A stretch of DNA of 64,000 nucleotides from Branchipolynoe longqiensis. Its lineage: Eukaryota; Annelida; Polychaeta; Phyllodocida; Polynoidae. The stretch covers positions 1 to 64,000 of the forward strand of contig JASIRB010002727.1 of assembly GCA_030323885.1 (NCBI GenBank), written 5' to 3'. A program made the position numbers and the translations under genes. A model generated the notes under the pieces. That model saw nothing but the letters and a program-made list of their open reading frames with translations, ran no database searches and was not told the DNA's origin. Positions 32,909 through 44,129 of the stretch are shown here, in pieces (position 1 is the first letter of the stretch; every line of letters begins with the position of its first letter).

Positions 32909-33469
32909 TAATATATTAACTTACCACAAGTCAAATATATTTCACGCTATTGAAATCCTCCTTGTAGCGGTTCAATGGGAAATTTAGTGTGTTGCGTAAA
33001 GCGCGGTAGAAATAGAGTCAAAGAATTATATCCAACCGATAGAATTTACCTGTAACGTAGTAGAAAAGTGAAAAGTCTCTCCGTATGTATTAATACGCTC
33101 CAATTTACTCCAAGGTTAAAGAAAATTACCGAAAGTAGTCCGAAAATGAAAACAATTCTAGCGGCGACACGAGGCTTCAGACAGGCGATAAAACTATAAT
33201 ATTACAGCAATATCAACGTCAAAGACTAATGTAACCCTTAAGAAAAGACACTTTCGTCGGAAATTCGTCGACAAAGTACTTAAATTTAATTTAATCCTTG
33301 CAAAAAGTAAAAAGAATAGAGAATCAAATAGAAGAAAACAACCTATCCACTCCAGCTACCCACCAGTCGCAGTCTTATGTCTCAGTCCTTAAAAAAGAAC
33401 AAATAAAAAGAAAATGCTACCGAAACACACCGAAACTCTATAATCAACTTCCTGTTGGGCGAAGTCAGT
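32909..33469. other. Region right of the gypsy element, no gene seen
   Basis: Expected to hold the gypsy leader and 5' long terminal repeat, but neither a repeat partner nor a primer-binding site was identified. Composition becomes GC-rich at about 33470. Confidence 0.45.
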
Positions 33470-35515
33470 GGTGGAGGAGGGTAACGGCCCCCATAGGGGA
33501 GGGTTGGGGGCGGGTGGGTGGAGGAGGCAGGCGGTATGGCCGGGGCCGGGGGATGGCGGAAGGCCGGGAAGATGGTGGAGGTAGGCGGTGTCGCCGGGGG
33601 AGGGCGTGAGGCGGCGGTGGCGGGGGGGCGTCGTGGGGGGAGTGGGCGGTGGTGGTGGAACACTGCTGGAGGGGAAAGGCAGGGGGGCGGTGGTGTTGGA
33701 GCAGTGCTGGCGGGGAGAGGGAGGGTTACGTAATTGGCCGTGCGAGATGACAGCCTGCGGCGCGGGGCGTCCCCCGGGTATTAGGTCGGCGGGGGAGGGT
33801 GGCCGGCGGGCGACCGGTGGCGAGGCGGAGGACTTCCTGTCGGCTAATTGGCTCGGCCGGTTTGGAGGTGGTGCGGCTCGTTACGTCATAGGTCTGACGC
33901 TGACGTCTTTGATGGCGGTGTCTGGTCGGGGGATGTGAGGAGCCCTCCCGGGAGGGGGTTGCTGCTGGGGGCGAGCAGTGCTCGGGCTGCGTCGTGGGGG
34001 GGTGGGCTGTGGGGGCGGACCCCCTTAGTGCACGCCTCGCCCGTACCGGGTGGGCGGCTCGCCGCCGACAGACTAAAAATCCGCCGAGGGGATCGCGGGG
34101 GCGGCAGATGCTCGTTCCCGGAGGCGCTTTGTATTGCAGACTGCCTCACTGTGCATTGTCAGGATGCGCCTGACGTTGGCGCAGTATGCGCAGGCGTGGC
34201 GCCTCCGGGCGCCCTGCTCCCCATGCGCCTCACCGGCGGGGGCGAGGTCGCACGAGGCGGGGTGCCGGTTCCAGGCCGAGCAAGGAACCCCATACGCTTC
34301 CTGGCTGTAGGGAGTTCTGCTGTTGGTCTGGGAGGCGCGTGACTGGGGGGCGGCCGTCGGGAGGGCGGCCGCAGAGGATCGTGAGGTGGTGGCCCTGGTG
34401 GACGAGACGAAAGTCGGGGGGGCGCTGAGGACATCCAAGTGGCCGGCGTTGATGGTGATATGGTCGAGCCATCCGCCCGGGAGGCAGCCGTCGGCCACCC
34501 ACGCCAAGATCATCTCAGACCATCGCCAAACCGTAGGCCAGGGATGCGTCACGCAGTCACGCTCCACCGTGAGGTTATGGTGGAGGAGGCCCGGGATGGA
34601 GTGCGAGGGGAAGGCGGGGTGGGACTCGAGCATCCTGAGTGCTAAGTTGTACTCCTTGAGGGTGGCTTCCCCCCTCTTGACCGCCTTCCCCTCGGGGCTG
34701 CGGTCACTGAGGTCGTGGGGGAAGACGTAACCCGGGGGAATACCTCTACGACGTCCGGTATTCTGCGCCTCGGCAGACTCCAAGGTCTCGCGGACCGCCT
34801 CGCCCGTCGAGGTGGGGCTGTGATCGGCGGCGGAGGTGAGCAGGGTCCGGGATGCGGCCGTCTGGGTCGCGGAGGCTCCCCGTCTCATGTGCCGGAGGTA
34901 AATGGGGTGGACGTCTGGGGCCGCCGGGGGTGGGGCGGCCAGCTGCCGTTGTGTCGTGGGGGCAGCGCCTGCGGCGTCGCGGGACAGCCCACAAAGTCTG
35001 CCAGGTGCTCCAGTACTGAGGGAGGCCGGGGGGGCGGGCATCGGCACGGGGGCCGGGGCCGCCCCCTGGAGGAGGCTCTCCACGAGTCCGGTGAGGTGCT
35101 GCAGGGCACGGGAGTTGGAGTCGATGCGTTCATCGGCTGTCGGCACCCGGTCCGGGGCCTCCTACTGAGCGGCAGGCCGGGGGGAGGGGGTGGCAGAGAT
35201 CGCGGAGGCGGCATCTGCTGTGGACGACGGCAGCGTGGCTCTCCTGGATGCGCGGGCGGCCCGGCGACCTCGTGTGCACGGCATGACTGGCGTAGGCCGG
35301 CGGGTCATGGAGGCAGCGCGGCAGGAGGCGCCGAGCCAAATAAATTGGTGTATCTGGCAGGGGTAGGAGGCGGAGTGGAGAGGGACGGCTGGGAGGCAGC
35401 TTATGAGGGGGAAAAGGAGAAGGGGGGTGTTATGCAACCCCAACGGCCAGCGGCAGGGGGAGAGGGGGGTACTCCTCCTTCACTGCGAATCAAGCGCGAT
35501 GCAAGCATTACGACC
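33470..35515 (-). mobile_element. GC-rich DIRS-order element N3, 5' part
   Basis: It contains the 5' terminus (right end, near 35470-35512, shared word GCGAATCAAGCGCGATGCAAG with N4 GCGAGCATTATGAC region), a gag gene and a proline-rich stretch. It stops before the reverse transcriptase at about 33470, where AT-rich intron DNA begins. Confidence 0.72.
34073..35146 (-). CDS. Gag-like protein of N3 with CCHC-type zinc motif
   Basis: The 357-residue ORF starts MPTADERIDSNSRALQHL. Its central part has a conserved block (PPGYVFPHDLSD, TLKEYNLALRMLESHPAFPS, TVERDCVTHPWPTVWRW) also found in N4 and N5. A zinc motif follows: PCSAWNRHPASC, then HACAYCANVRRIL, similar to the C-x2-FN-x-C-x-H-x-C-x2-C motif of YR-retrotransposon Gag proteins. 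It is the only gag copy here that reads in one frame across all these blocks from an ATG. The start at 35146 is supported by a stop shortly upstream. Confidence 0.75.
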   Translation of the reverse strand: MPTADERIDSNSRALQHLTGLVESLLQGAAPAPVPMPAPPASLSTGAPGRLCGLSRDAAGAAPTTQRQLAAPPPAAPDVHPIYLRHMRRGASATQTAASRTLLTSAADHSPTSTGEAVRETLESAEAQNTGRRRGIPPGYVFPHDLSDRSPEGKAVKRGEATLKEYNLALRMLESHPAFPSHSIPGLLHHNLTVERDCVTHPWPTVWRWSEMILAWVADGCLPGGWLDHITINAGHLDVLSAPPTFVSSTRATTSRSSAAALPTAAPQSRASQTNSRTPYSQEAYGVPCSAWNRHPASCDLAPAGEAHGEQGARRRHACAYCANVRRILTMHSEAVCNTKRLRERASAAPAIPSADF

Positions 35516-35524
35516 AAAACAACA

Positions 35525-35850
35525 TACAAACAACAAACTGTCTGTGTGCATCTGTCTATGTGTCTCTGTCTGTGTGTGTGTGTGTCTCTCTCTGCAAAGT
35601 CAGGTGGGGTGTATGTCAGGTGTGTGCATGATTGTGTGTGTCTGTGTGTGTGTCTGTCTGTTGTGTATGTCTGTGTGTGTATGTCTTGTATGTGTATGTC
35701 TGTGTATATGTATGTATGTGTGTGTATGTCTGTCTCTGTGTCTCTGTAAAGTCAGGTCAGGAAACAGACAGGCAGGCAGACAGACAGACAGACAGGCAGG
35801 CAGGCATGCATGCATGCATGCACACACACACGCATGCACCCACCCATGCA
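35525..35850. repeat. TG/CTGT, CAGG and CATG microsatellites
   Basis: A TG- and TCTG-rich block (35525-35750), a CAGACAGG block (35764-35805) and a CATG/CACACA block (35805-35860) in series. Followed by a run of G at 35911-35922. Confidence 0.9.
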
Positions 35851-35929
35851 TGCACCCACCCCTCATTTCCCCTTCCCCTCTCTGGCCCTGCACAGTAGGC
35901 CTACTTGGTGGGGGGGGGGGGGGAGGGTA

Positions 35930-37004
35930 ATGAGGTCACGAGATTGCCCTAGTTGGTTAATGGCCTCCCTGCATAATGGGTGTTTGAAAGTGAGTGTCTA
36001 AAGGGGTGAGCTTATAAATTCAGTGGTTATTCTGTATATGCTGTCCCAAATCATTAGCTAAAACACCAGTATCTAAGTTGGATATATGGGATCAAATGTA
36101 AGTAGTTGTTCTAATTTTGACAAAATGATATTTCATCGGACCATGCAACTTTAAAGTCCTTATGGCGCTAAATTGTATTTGTATTTGGTCATGGGTATGG
36201 GAGTATCTACTGATAGAATTATATTCTAAAAATAATGCTTCATTTGTCTGTTTACACAACCAATTGCTTAGTTCGACACATTAATTTGGTATAGGTGCGG
36301 GAGATTTAATCTTTTAAAATATTATCAGTTTAACAAAAAGAATCCTATGCATAATTAATCATTAATAAAAACCCATGTTTGCTGTAATACACTCCCAAGT
36401 TTGTGTGTTGGTCCTGGAAAAGGGGCTGAAGCTGGGACCTGGTGTGTATATATGTCCGGTATGTTTTCCTTTCAGTCTGAGCTTTCTCTGTAGGCCCTTG
36501 TCTTAAACTACTTTGAATTTATAAGTACATTGTTCCCGATAACAAATTTGGTAGTAGTCATACATCGTTTTAAAATATAGATTGGAGTGAAATTGACGTA
36601 AACAATATTAGACATTAGATAATACCACCTCCTGTATATGTGCTCACGATTTCCCTGACCAGCTACAGAGTGTTTTGGTTACCCACACCTTGACATAATT
36701 AGTAACCTCCCAGACACCCATTAGAGCAGGCAGCTGGGCCCGCTGCAACCTGACTAGTTCACCAGACACACTCTGACCAATGTGTATGCAGTATGCATCA
36801 GTTTCAGATTTTGGATTGATGTAGTGTGCTTCTTCCCTACCCTAACCTAGTCTGGAGCCTGATTGGAGGCCTGCTCGGTCCCAGCTTCAGTATCTTGGAA
36901 GACTCGTATTGTGAACATTGTTCTTTGAATGTTTACACATTTGATATTTGCCAGCTACTAATCTAACATTTTTTCAAATAATCAACTGATGTTCTTATTT
37001 ATAG
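35930..37004. other. SAP30L: End of SAP30L intron 1, no other gene
   Basis: Unique-looking AT-rich sequence that ends with the acceptor TTCTTATTTATAG at 37004. Confidence 0.65.
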
Positions 37005-37226
37005 GTACATCACATCTATATTTGCGATGCACACAAAAACATGATTCAGAATTTGAGGTCGAAACGGAAGCGGAAGGACAGTGAAGCTGATGCGGAGTAT
37101 GCAGAGTTTGACTTCGAAGTCCCTGAAATTGACTTCTTCCAGATGCCCGTCAACACACTGAGGCGCTACAAGCGACATTACAAACTCCAGACCAGGCCAG
37201 GCTTAAATAAAGCGCAATTAGCAGAT
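37005..37226 (+). CDS. SAP30L: SAP30/SAP30L homologue, coding exon 2
   Basis: The exon encodes residues 60-133. [12 protein letters not shown] supplies the last two zinc ligands (Cys66, His69); with exon 1 the ligand spacing 9-36-3 equals that of vertebrate SAP30L. The basic stretch RSKRKRKDS (77-85) is the nuclear-localisation and DNA/phosphoinositide-binding region. An acidic segment ([13 protein letters not shown]) follows, then [20 protein letters not shown] at the start of the Sin3-binding domain, almost identical to the family. The exon is flanked by AG at 37003-37004 and GTAAGT at 37227; both introns are phase 0. An ATG at 37041 opens the same frame but is internal to the protein. Confidence 0.95.
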
Positions 37227-37488
37227 GTAAGTTGTAATTTTAGCATTAGTTTTGCAAGAGCCTACTTCACATTGATTCTTTTCTTCTGTGGTCTTTAAAT
37301 ATTGTGGTAAAATGAAGTCCATTATAGGCATTGAAATACTGATTAACATCCGGGAACACTCAAATATAAGATATTCCCCAGAAGTAAAAGCCACGTATAG
37401 ATATTTCTTTAAAAAATATATACATGCCATGCATAGTGTTGTAATTATATTTTCATTAAATATTTAATTGGGTTGGTTTCTCTTACAG

Positions 37489-37614
37489 ACGGTGGCGAGG
37501 CATTTCAAGACGATTCCTGTTGTGGAGAAGGAGGCCCTTACCTTCTTTATCTACATGGCTAAGAACTACAAGAGCCGTTTTGACACCAAGTACTTAGAAA
37601 CACTGACAAGCTAG
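37489..37614 (+). CDS. SAP30L: SAP30/SAP30L homologue, coding exon 3
   Basis: After the acceptor TTTCTCTTACAG, the exon encodes TVARHFKTIPVVEKEALTFF and IYMAKNYKSRFDTKYLETLTS, ending at TAG 37612-37614. This completes the Sin3-interaction domain. Exons 1-3 give 174 residues, slightly shorter than vertebrate SAP30L (183). The intron between exons 2 and 3 is only 262 bp, in contrast with intron 1. Confidence 0.95.
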   Translation, partial: TVARHFKTIPVVEKEALTFFIYMAKNYKSRFDTKYLETLTS

Positions 37615-37678
37615 TGGTACTAGCCCATTAGGATAATTTTATTTAATGCCATGATCGTAATACATCCGTCGCACAAGA

Positions 37679-37684
37679 AATAAA
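37679..37684 (+). terminator. SAP30L: Candidate polyadenylation signal of SAP30L
   Basis: AATAAA lies 65 bp after the stop codon and is followed by T/GT-rich sequence. Confidence 0.6.
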
Positions 37685-37689
37685 TGTTT

Positions 37690-39689
37690 GTGACGATGAG
37701 AATGTCACTGGAATATAATTCTATGTTTGCCCAAAAAAATGTGTTTAGTATTGATGGAGATTGTAATGCAAGGGGTTATTTCTTTTTCTTGGTAAGGATA
37801 TTTATTTCATCAAATAACAAACTACTACGGTGTTGAAATGAATGAGATAATTTTATTCTTTCATGAATAATTAATTTCATATAATATTTCTGACTTTTGT
37901 TAATTATTGAACTGTTTTAATGGAAATAACTTCTACATATCTTTTCCTCTGGACCTTTTAAATGTTTATTTTGAGGTGGACTTTTTAGGTTTTTCAGTGA
38001 GATCATTTGATATGGATGGTTATCTTCATACACGAATTTAAACTAGGTATGTTTCATTAATGAAAGAATTGAAAACTACATGAATTGAGTAATCAAATTA
38101 CAGATCATGAATGTTTACATCAGTAAAACCTAGTAAATATAGGTAGAGCAGCGCGTGAGTGTATACAACAAGCTGACAAGAATGTGATTGTTTTTTTATG
38201 TGTGATATGGCCTGTAGAAAAATGTGAGATACCCCTCTAATAGCCTACAGCGGATATAATTGATCCATCCACATTGTGCTCTCTATATATAATATATATA
38301 TATTTAAACGTTCCGCTATTTCGCCCCCGCCTAAGGCGAGACTACGTGTCAATTTATATAATTATTTCCATGTGAATTTCCTGGGCCTGCTGCGGGCTGC
38401 CGCCGCCTCTCGTCTCGTCTGCAGGTAGACCTCCGTCGGTGTAATTCCCGGGCTAAGGGCGACCAGCCAGAGTATCATAGAAATACGGTTTTGTCCCTCC
38501 CATGCATTTATATAACAAAGAAGTTACATATTATTTCAACTAACTGGCTCTCCTCCCTGCCATTTGGTGTGAGTTAATATACTTTAATTAATCCAGAACT
38601 AAGCAGACACTCTCTGTGGTGCTGCCGCTGTCACTGATAGTCAGCCTATGTTAATGTCTTACTTTCAGCCAAATATCACTACTTTAATTATGTTAAGATG
38701 TCTATTACTATCCCCACAGAAGGGTGGATCGGCTTCATAAGGCCTTAATTACATATAAAACAATCGAATATCACTATCAAGTTGACCATAGCGGTTAATA
38801 TACGTAAAGACTGGAGAATAGTAAAGAATGCAAGCAACGTTCCGATTACTTTTTAAGAGCTCATGGCTTTATTCTTACCCTCCTAATACAATCCGGTTCT
38901 CTAATAATGGCAAATACTCATAAATATGTCCCTTCCCATCATGTTTACTTTAAAACACTTCCGAATTCTGACAATATCAGCCTGAATCTCGTCTAAAACA
39001 TCAGAGTGTGCAAAAACATGTCCGATGGGTCTGAGCCCGAGCGCTCAACCTCCCACCATTGCTAGGAGAGTCACAATTGACATCTCCTAGCAACACGTTA
39101 CAGCAGGGAACACGGCCCCACAAATGGCAAATGCGGGTCTGTCTCAGCGAGTAGCCCACATTTCTGAATGCGGGCTAATCGGCCCAAGCCCGCAATTGCC
39201 ACAGGACGAGTAGTCTCACCCACTTCACAGCTCCTCCAGACAAACAACAGGAACTGATGTTTGTCTAAGAAAGGAAAAGTGTGCGCGACTACATTGGTTC
39301 ACGGCTGTAGCAACAATAACAATTTTTAAAAACATGATCGCGACATGTTCGATCTGCGAGCTCCTGGCGCAGAACGCGGGGCCCCGAGACTTCACTTCTC
39401 GTTGTGTTTGTTTTGCGGTGTCCTGCGTACCTAATCTGCAAGATAAAATAACCCATGTCCCTGGTCAACCGAATACTTTTCCAAACGTTACACGAAAGAT
39501 GGTTGTTTTCAATAATTTGGAATATTTAATTATAACATTTATATATATAGAGATTTATGGTACACATTACAGATGTCAAACAATGGAAATAACTGATTTG
39601 AAAAAATCAGTTTTCAGGGTGTATCTACCCACATCGGGTTACACAGAGCATCATTAAATATTCCATCGCTTATGTCTACAATGGTAGCT
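37690..39689. other. Region downstream of SAP30L, no gene seen
   Basis: AT-rich up to about 38320; a more GC-rich block (38320-38470 and 38990-39260) shows no open coding frame or recognised element. The 107-residue ORF at 39334-39657 has no features I recognise and no splice context. Confidence 0.5.
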
Positions 39690-41035
39690 AATAATCCGAC
39701 GCCCTCCAGCCGGTCGCATGAGGTGGGGTCCCTGTTCCATGCGGGGCAGGGGATGTAGGCCTCTCAGGTATATGGGGTGCGCGGGTCAGTGGTGGTTGGT
39801 CGGGTCTGGGGGGCGGGAGGGTGGGGTGCGGGGGGGCGGCAGCTCGGGAGCTCCCAGGTGCAGTCACGGGGGCGGTTATCACGTCCATCCGCACTGAGTT
39901 GATGGCGACTCGGTCGTGCCGGCCGTCCGTGATCCAGGCGAATATGGTTTCCGAGTACTGTCGGACGGTCGGCCACGGATGCGTTACACAGTCCCGCTGC
40001 ACCGTTAGGTCGTGATGGAGGAGGCCCAGGATGAAGTCGGAGGGGAAAGCTGGATGAGACTCCAGCATCCGGAGGGTGAGGTTGTACTCCTCCATGGAGG
40101 CCTCGCCTCGAGCCTTCCGCTCCGGCCCCCTCTCGATGAGGTTGTGTGGAAATATGTAGCCTGCTGGGAGTCCATGCCTCGTTTACCGCTGGTATAGCGG
40201 GTGGACGTGGTGAGGCGGGGTCGCAGGGGTGTCAAGGAGGCGGGCCGGGGCCGGGGAAGAGCCTCCCTGGGCCAGCTCCTGGATGATGTCGGCGAGGCGG
40301 CTGCTGAGGTTGGAGGCAGGGCCTGGGCGGGCGTCCGGGGAGGCGTGTGTGTCATCACCTCCACGAGCGCTCCATGGCCTGGGTTTGGGTGTCCACTGAG
40401 GTAGCCCACGAGGTGGCCTCCGACTGGAGGGTGGGGGTGGACGAGGTCGCAGAGGCCCCCTCCTCCCCCGACGTGCTCCCCGGCGGCCGGCGGGGCGGCC
40501 CCGGCCTCGTGCGGCTGCGGGCATAGCTGCGTGGTAGGTCCCGGGGGTGAGAGTGCGGAGGGGTGGAGGCAGCAGTGAGGCAGCAGTGAGGCTGAGTGGA
40601 GCCAAAGAAGAAAAATGGTGTCCGTGCAACGAGGGTGAGTGGAGGCGAGGTGGATGAACAATAATCAATCAAGGTCAATAAGGATGTAATCGATACAGCA
40701 ATGTCAGTCAGGATGTAATCAATAGAGCAATGTCAATGGATAAAAAGTCAATAAGGAGTAAAGTCAACTAGGAGGGAGGCGCCCCGAAGAGCCCTCCACC
40801 CTATAAGGTAGAGAAAGAGTAGAAGTATGGGTAGGATGTGGAGAAAAATAGTATCCGTGCCAGGAGGGTGAGTGGAGGCGAGTGACTAGGAGCAGCTAGG
40901 CTGCCGGTTATAAGGGCCGAGAGAAGGGGGGGGGCATTATGTCAGCGACCCAACGGTCGCGGGGGGGGGGGGGGAGAGGTGGGGGGATCCTCCTCCCTCG
41001 CCACGAATCAAACGCAATGCGAGCATTATGACATA
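39690..41035 (-). mobile_element. GC-rich DIRS-order element N4 (5' end and partial gag)
   Basis: Gag segments are split over two frames: 40661-40005 (N-terminal, proline/serine-rich) and 40095-39688 (EEYNLTLRMLESHPAFPSDF, VQRDCVTHPWPTVR). These match N3 and N5. The zinc motif is lost at the left edge. The 5' leader runs to 41035, ending GCGAGCATTATGAC, where the 3' end of N5 begins without a gap. At 40898-40915 it has the empty form of the site occupied by a 66-bp hairpin in N6. Confidence 0.72.
40662..40800. repeat. Direct repeat A (N4 leader) paired with 41128-41275
   Basis: About 140 bp beginning AACAATAATCAATCAAGGTC is nearly identical to 41128-41275. One copy lies upstream of gag in N4, the other downstream of the recombinase in N5, as expected for split direct repeats of DIRS-order elements. 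Confidence 0.85.
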
Positions 41036-41127
41036 CGTGATGAAGGAGGAGAGAAAGGCAGGAGTTTGAATAAAAGCACTTTATTCAGAGAAGATCAGTG
41101 CAGCAATGTTAATTAATATAGTAATGA

Positions 41128-41275
41128 TTAACAATAATCAATCAAGGTCAATAAGGATGTAATCGATACAGCAATGTCAGTCAGGATGTAATCAATAGAG
41201 CAATGTCAATGGATAAAAAGTCAATAAGGAGTAAAGTCAAGTGGGAGGGAGGCGCCCCGAAGAGCCCTCCACCAA
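41128..41275. repeat. Direct repeat A (N5 3' region)
   Basis: Partner of 40662-40800; ends GCCCCGAAGAGCCCTCCACC in both copies. Confidence 0.85.
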
Positions 41276-41715
41276 AACAGAGGAGAGGGCTCGAGGGGCG
41301 GCGATGCGGGGGATGTATGTGTGGACCGCGGCCGAGGTCCAGGTGGCCTGCTCCATTATATCCCCGCATCGCAGGCGCGTTGGCATGCCTGGGCCGCCCC
41401 CCGGCGGTGGCGGTGGAGGGTGTACCCGTCGGGGGCGGGCACCCCGAGGGCCGTGAGCGCGCCTCGCAGGATGGCAGACTGTCCGAGGCTCCAGGGGGCG
41501 GCCCGAGGGCAGTATGAAGGCGGGGTCGGCAGGCACGAGGGCGACGGAGGCGGCCCAGGCCACCACGGGGCAGAGAGGGTGGCCCGGTGAGGCAGGGATG
41601 AAGAGGGCCACCGTCCCCGAGGGCAACGCAATGGTCTTTGAGCTCCGCAGGGTGAGGCGCAGTTAGAGGCCCGGGTTATATGGGAACTCGTCGTTGTCGG
41701 TGTAGGTGCACACAA
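41181..41715 (-). pseudogene. Tyrosine recombinase of N5, C-terminal part
   Basis: The frame from 41715 ends with YTLHRHRRGAAQACQRACDAG; the H-x-x-R-type arginine is present. The nucleophile segment QATWTSAAVHTYIPR lies in another frame from 41626, so a frameshift precedes the catalytic Tyr, as in N2 but at a different base. The N-terminal part with the first Arg is missing: compared with N2 a block before SSKTIALPSG is absent. Confidence 0.72.
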
Positions 41716-41737
41716 GCCCGAGGCGGGCGACCTCGTC

Positions 41738-42493
41738 TCAGGCCACGCCCCCCCCCCCCCCCGCGTCCAGGGAGGTGAGGGTGTCAGCGAGGACGAGGTC
41801 GGCCCCGGGCTTGTGGATGATGGTGAGCTCGAAGCAGGCCTCGGCAGCCATGAGCCAGAGCTCCCGGGCGCAGGTCCCGAGGGTGGGGTCCTGGGGCCGC
41901 CCCGAGTCGAGGGAGGCGGCGGAGGCCATGTTGTCGGTGTTCACGACAAGGTTGGCCGCCGCGACGTCAGCTGGGAGGAGGGCGCGGAGTGCGACAACCA
42001 GATTGACCGCCTCGAGCTCGTGGATTCTCGGGAAGCGGGCCCGGAACGCCTAGGAGTACCCTCGGGCATAGTAGCGCGAGGGGGAGTAGGCTCCACCCCT
42101 GGTCAGGCAGGAGTCACACTCTATGATGATCCTCCGGGTCCCGGGCGCGCGGAGGAGATGGAGGCCGTTGGAGGCGCGCCTGTAGGCCGCGAACCACGCG
42201 AGGTCCCGGTGGGCATCGTCCCCGAGGGTGATGGTGGTGAACCTGTGGCAGCTGTGCAGGGCCGTGAGGAGAAGGGCCATGAACTTCCTCGCGGGAAGAA
42301 CGCAGCTGCCAACGTGGTTGAGGTGGTCGAGGATGCTTTGCAGCTCCTGGCGCCCGAGGGTGGGCTGGGTGACTCGGACCTCGCAGTCGGGGACGAGCTC
42401 GTCGACTTTGTCGGGGGCGATGCGGATGGTCATGGCTTCGCTATCGATGGCGAAACCCAGCCAGGAGACCCACACCGCCGGGATGGGTGGCAC
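41738..42493 (-). pseudogene. RNase H region of N5
   Basis: Frames at 41944-41738 (NTDNMASAASLDSGRPQD, ARELWLMAAEACFELTIIH, ADLVLADTLTSL) and 42493-42050 (FAIDSEAMTIRIAPDKVDEL, RKFMALLLTALHSCHRF, ECDSCLTRGGAYSP) match the N2 domain. They are in different frames, so at least one shift separates them. The ECDSCLTRGGAY box is the DIRS-type entry into RNase H. Confidence 0.72.
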
Positions 42494-42960
42494 TTTCCTG
42501 AGGCGACCTCCAGGCCGAGGGCGCCGACGAGGGCGATGAAACCGTCGAAGGCTTGGCCCTCAGGTAGGTGAGTTCACATCCAACAAAGTCATCGACGTAG
42601 ACGAGGGAGTGGAAGCCCTCGTGCGGGAGGATCCAAGCAACTGCAGCGGTCACCCTCACGCAGGCGGCACCCGAGGAGCGGCAGCCGAAAGGGAGGGCGA
42701 GGTCAACGTAGGTGGCCCCCTCAAAGGCAATCCCATATAAGGGGCATGAGAGGGGGTAGGCCCTGGATATGTCTGCGGTCCAGGTGTAGGCCCCGGTGCC
42801 CTCTCCGATGAGGCGGCTGCCCACGTCGGCCACGGAGGGGAGCCTGTAGGTGTGGGGCCTACCCAGGTACTCGCGGCGGGTTTTCCCGGCATTCACGCTG
42901 CCCCCGGGAGGGTAGGAAAGGTCGACGATGACCCGCCTCTTACCGGGGTTTGGGCCGGGT
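42441..42960 (-). pseudogene. Reverse transcriptase of N5
   Basis: It reads LGRPHTYRLPSVADVGSRLI, TWTADISRAY (palm Asp present, unlike N2 which has Glu), LALPFGCRSSGAACVRV and the catalytic SLVYVDDFVG. Relative to N2, six residues are missing after ISRAY. The N-terminal segment VIVDLSYPPGG is just upstream, before a shift near 42900. Confidence 0.78.
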
Positions 42961-42962
42961 CA

Positions 42963-44110
42963 TCATGGGGGAGACCTGGGCCCAGGGGGTGAAGGGGGGG
43001 GAGGGGGGCAAGGAAGGGGCCTGCAAGGGTGCCGTGGGCGAGCTCGGTGGTTATGAAGTCCCGGAGGTGGACCTGTGGTTGGTGAAGGTGGGGTGGGGAG
43101 GGGTGCTGGCAGAGTAATTTGTGGGGATTGGGTAATTTGCGGGGAAGCCGAACTCCAGGAGGTCGACAAGGTCCTTGTCGGGGTGCTCTCGGAGCCGGCT
43201 TCGCCAGGCGGGGATGTGGAGGCCTGAGGGGAGGGGGATGCGGGCGTCCAAAAAGTTAGGGAGGCCCGCAGCACTGAGGGTCTGGTGGGCCCGGGAGAAG
43301 ATGGGAGGGGGGAAGGGGGAGGGGAGGGCGGGGGAGTGGGGGAGGAAGTGCGGGGGGGGCGGGAGAGGTCAAATTCATGGGGGGAAGAGGGCGAGGCGAG
43401 GTGGGCGCCTTGGGGTTGGAGGCCAGGGAGGTGGAGGAGGTAGGCAGTGTCGCCGGGCCTCGGGCCTCGGGGGCGGCGGGTGCCGGGGCGATGGAGGGGG
43501 CGGCCGTCAGCGGTGCTGGCAATGTCGCCAGGAAGGGGGCCTCGGTGGCGGTGGCGGGGGCGGCTGTCAGCGGTGCTGGCGGCGGCAGAGACGTGGGAGG
43601 CAGAGATGTGAGGGGTGGTGCTGGCAGCGGCAGAGATGTGAGGGGCGGCAGAGATATGAGATACGGCAGAGAGCCTATCGGGGGTGGCCAAAAAGTTAGG
43701 GAGGGCCGCAGCACGGAGGGTCTGGTAGGCCCGTGAGAAGGTGGGGTGGCGGCTCCAGGGTGGGAGGGGGGGGAGGGGAGGTCAGAGGAAGAGCGGGGGG
43801 AGGAGGTGCGGTGGGGCGGAGAGGTCAAATTTGTGGGGGGAAGAGGGCAAGGCGAGGTGGGCGCGGTGGTGTTGGAGACCGGTGGTGGAGGAGGTAGGCA
43901 GTGTCGCCGGGGAGGGGGGCGGCGGGTGCAGGGGCGATGGCGGGGGCAGCCGTCAGCGGTGCTGGCAATGTCGCCAGGAGGGGGGCCGCGGTGGCGGGGG
44001 CGGCTGTCAGCGGTGCTGGCGGCGGCAGAGACGTGGGCGGCAGAGATGTGAGGGGTGGTGCTGGCAGCGGCAGAGATGTGATCGGCAGAGATGTGAGGGG
44101 CCGCAGAGAT
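42963..44110 (-). repeat. Proline/serine/alanine-rich spacer of N5 with tandem duplication
   Basis: Low-complexity coding-like sequence (ISAAASTTPHISASHVSAAA) between gag and reverse transcriptase. A unit of about 445 bp is repeated: the word CCAAAAAGTTAGGGAGG occurs at 43247 and 43688, and AGAGCCTATCGGGGGTGG at 43672 and 44126. Confidence 0.75.
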
Positions 44111-44129
44111 TTGAGATACGGCGGAGAGC

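Larger units (their letters stand above)
19270..37004 (+). other. SAP30L: SAP30L intron 1, about 17.7 kb, transposon-filled
   Basis: GTAAGT begins the intron and TTATTTATAG ends it; both flanks are phase 0. It contains a SINE, GC-rich DIRS-order elements N2 and N3, a degenerate satellite, a MITE and a gypsy element, listed separately. No second host gene was found inside. Confidence 0.85.

Noticed and set aside
27160..33200. Gypsy long terminal repeats (short similarity between 27160-27190 and 33157-33190)
   Set aside because: The match is short and inverted, so it cannot be a long terminal repeat pair.
35403..35930. Cysteine/valine-rich ORFs near 35.6 kb
   Set aside because: They translate TG and CAGA microsatellites.
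37041..37298. Stand-alone 85-aa gene starting at 37041
   Set aside because: It is SAP30L exon 2 read through the splice donor; upstream codons to 37005 are conserved family sequence.
39334..39657. 107-aa hypothetical gene
   Set aside because: No recognisable domain, no splice or polyadenylation context, and composition like the flanks.
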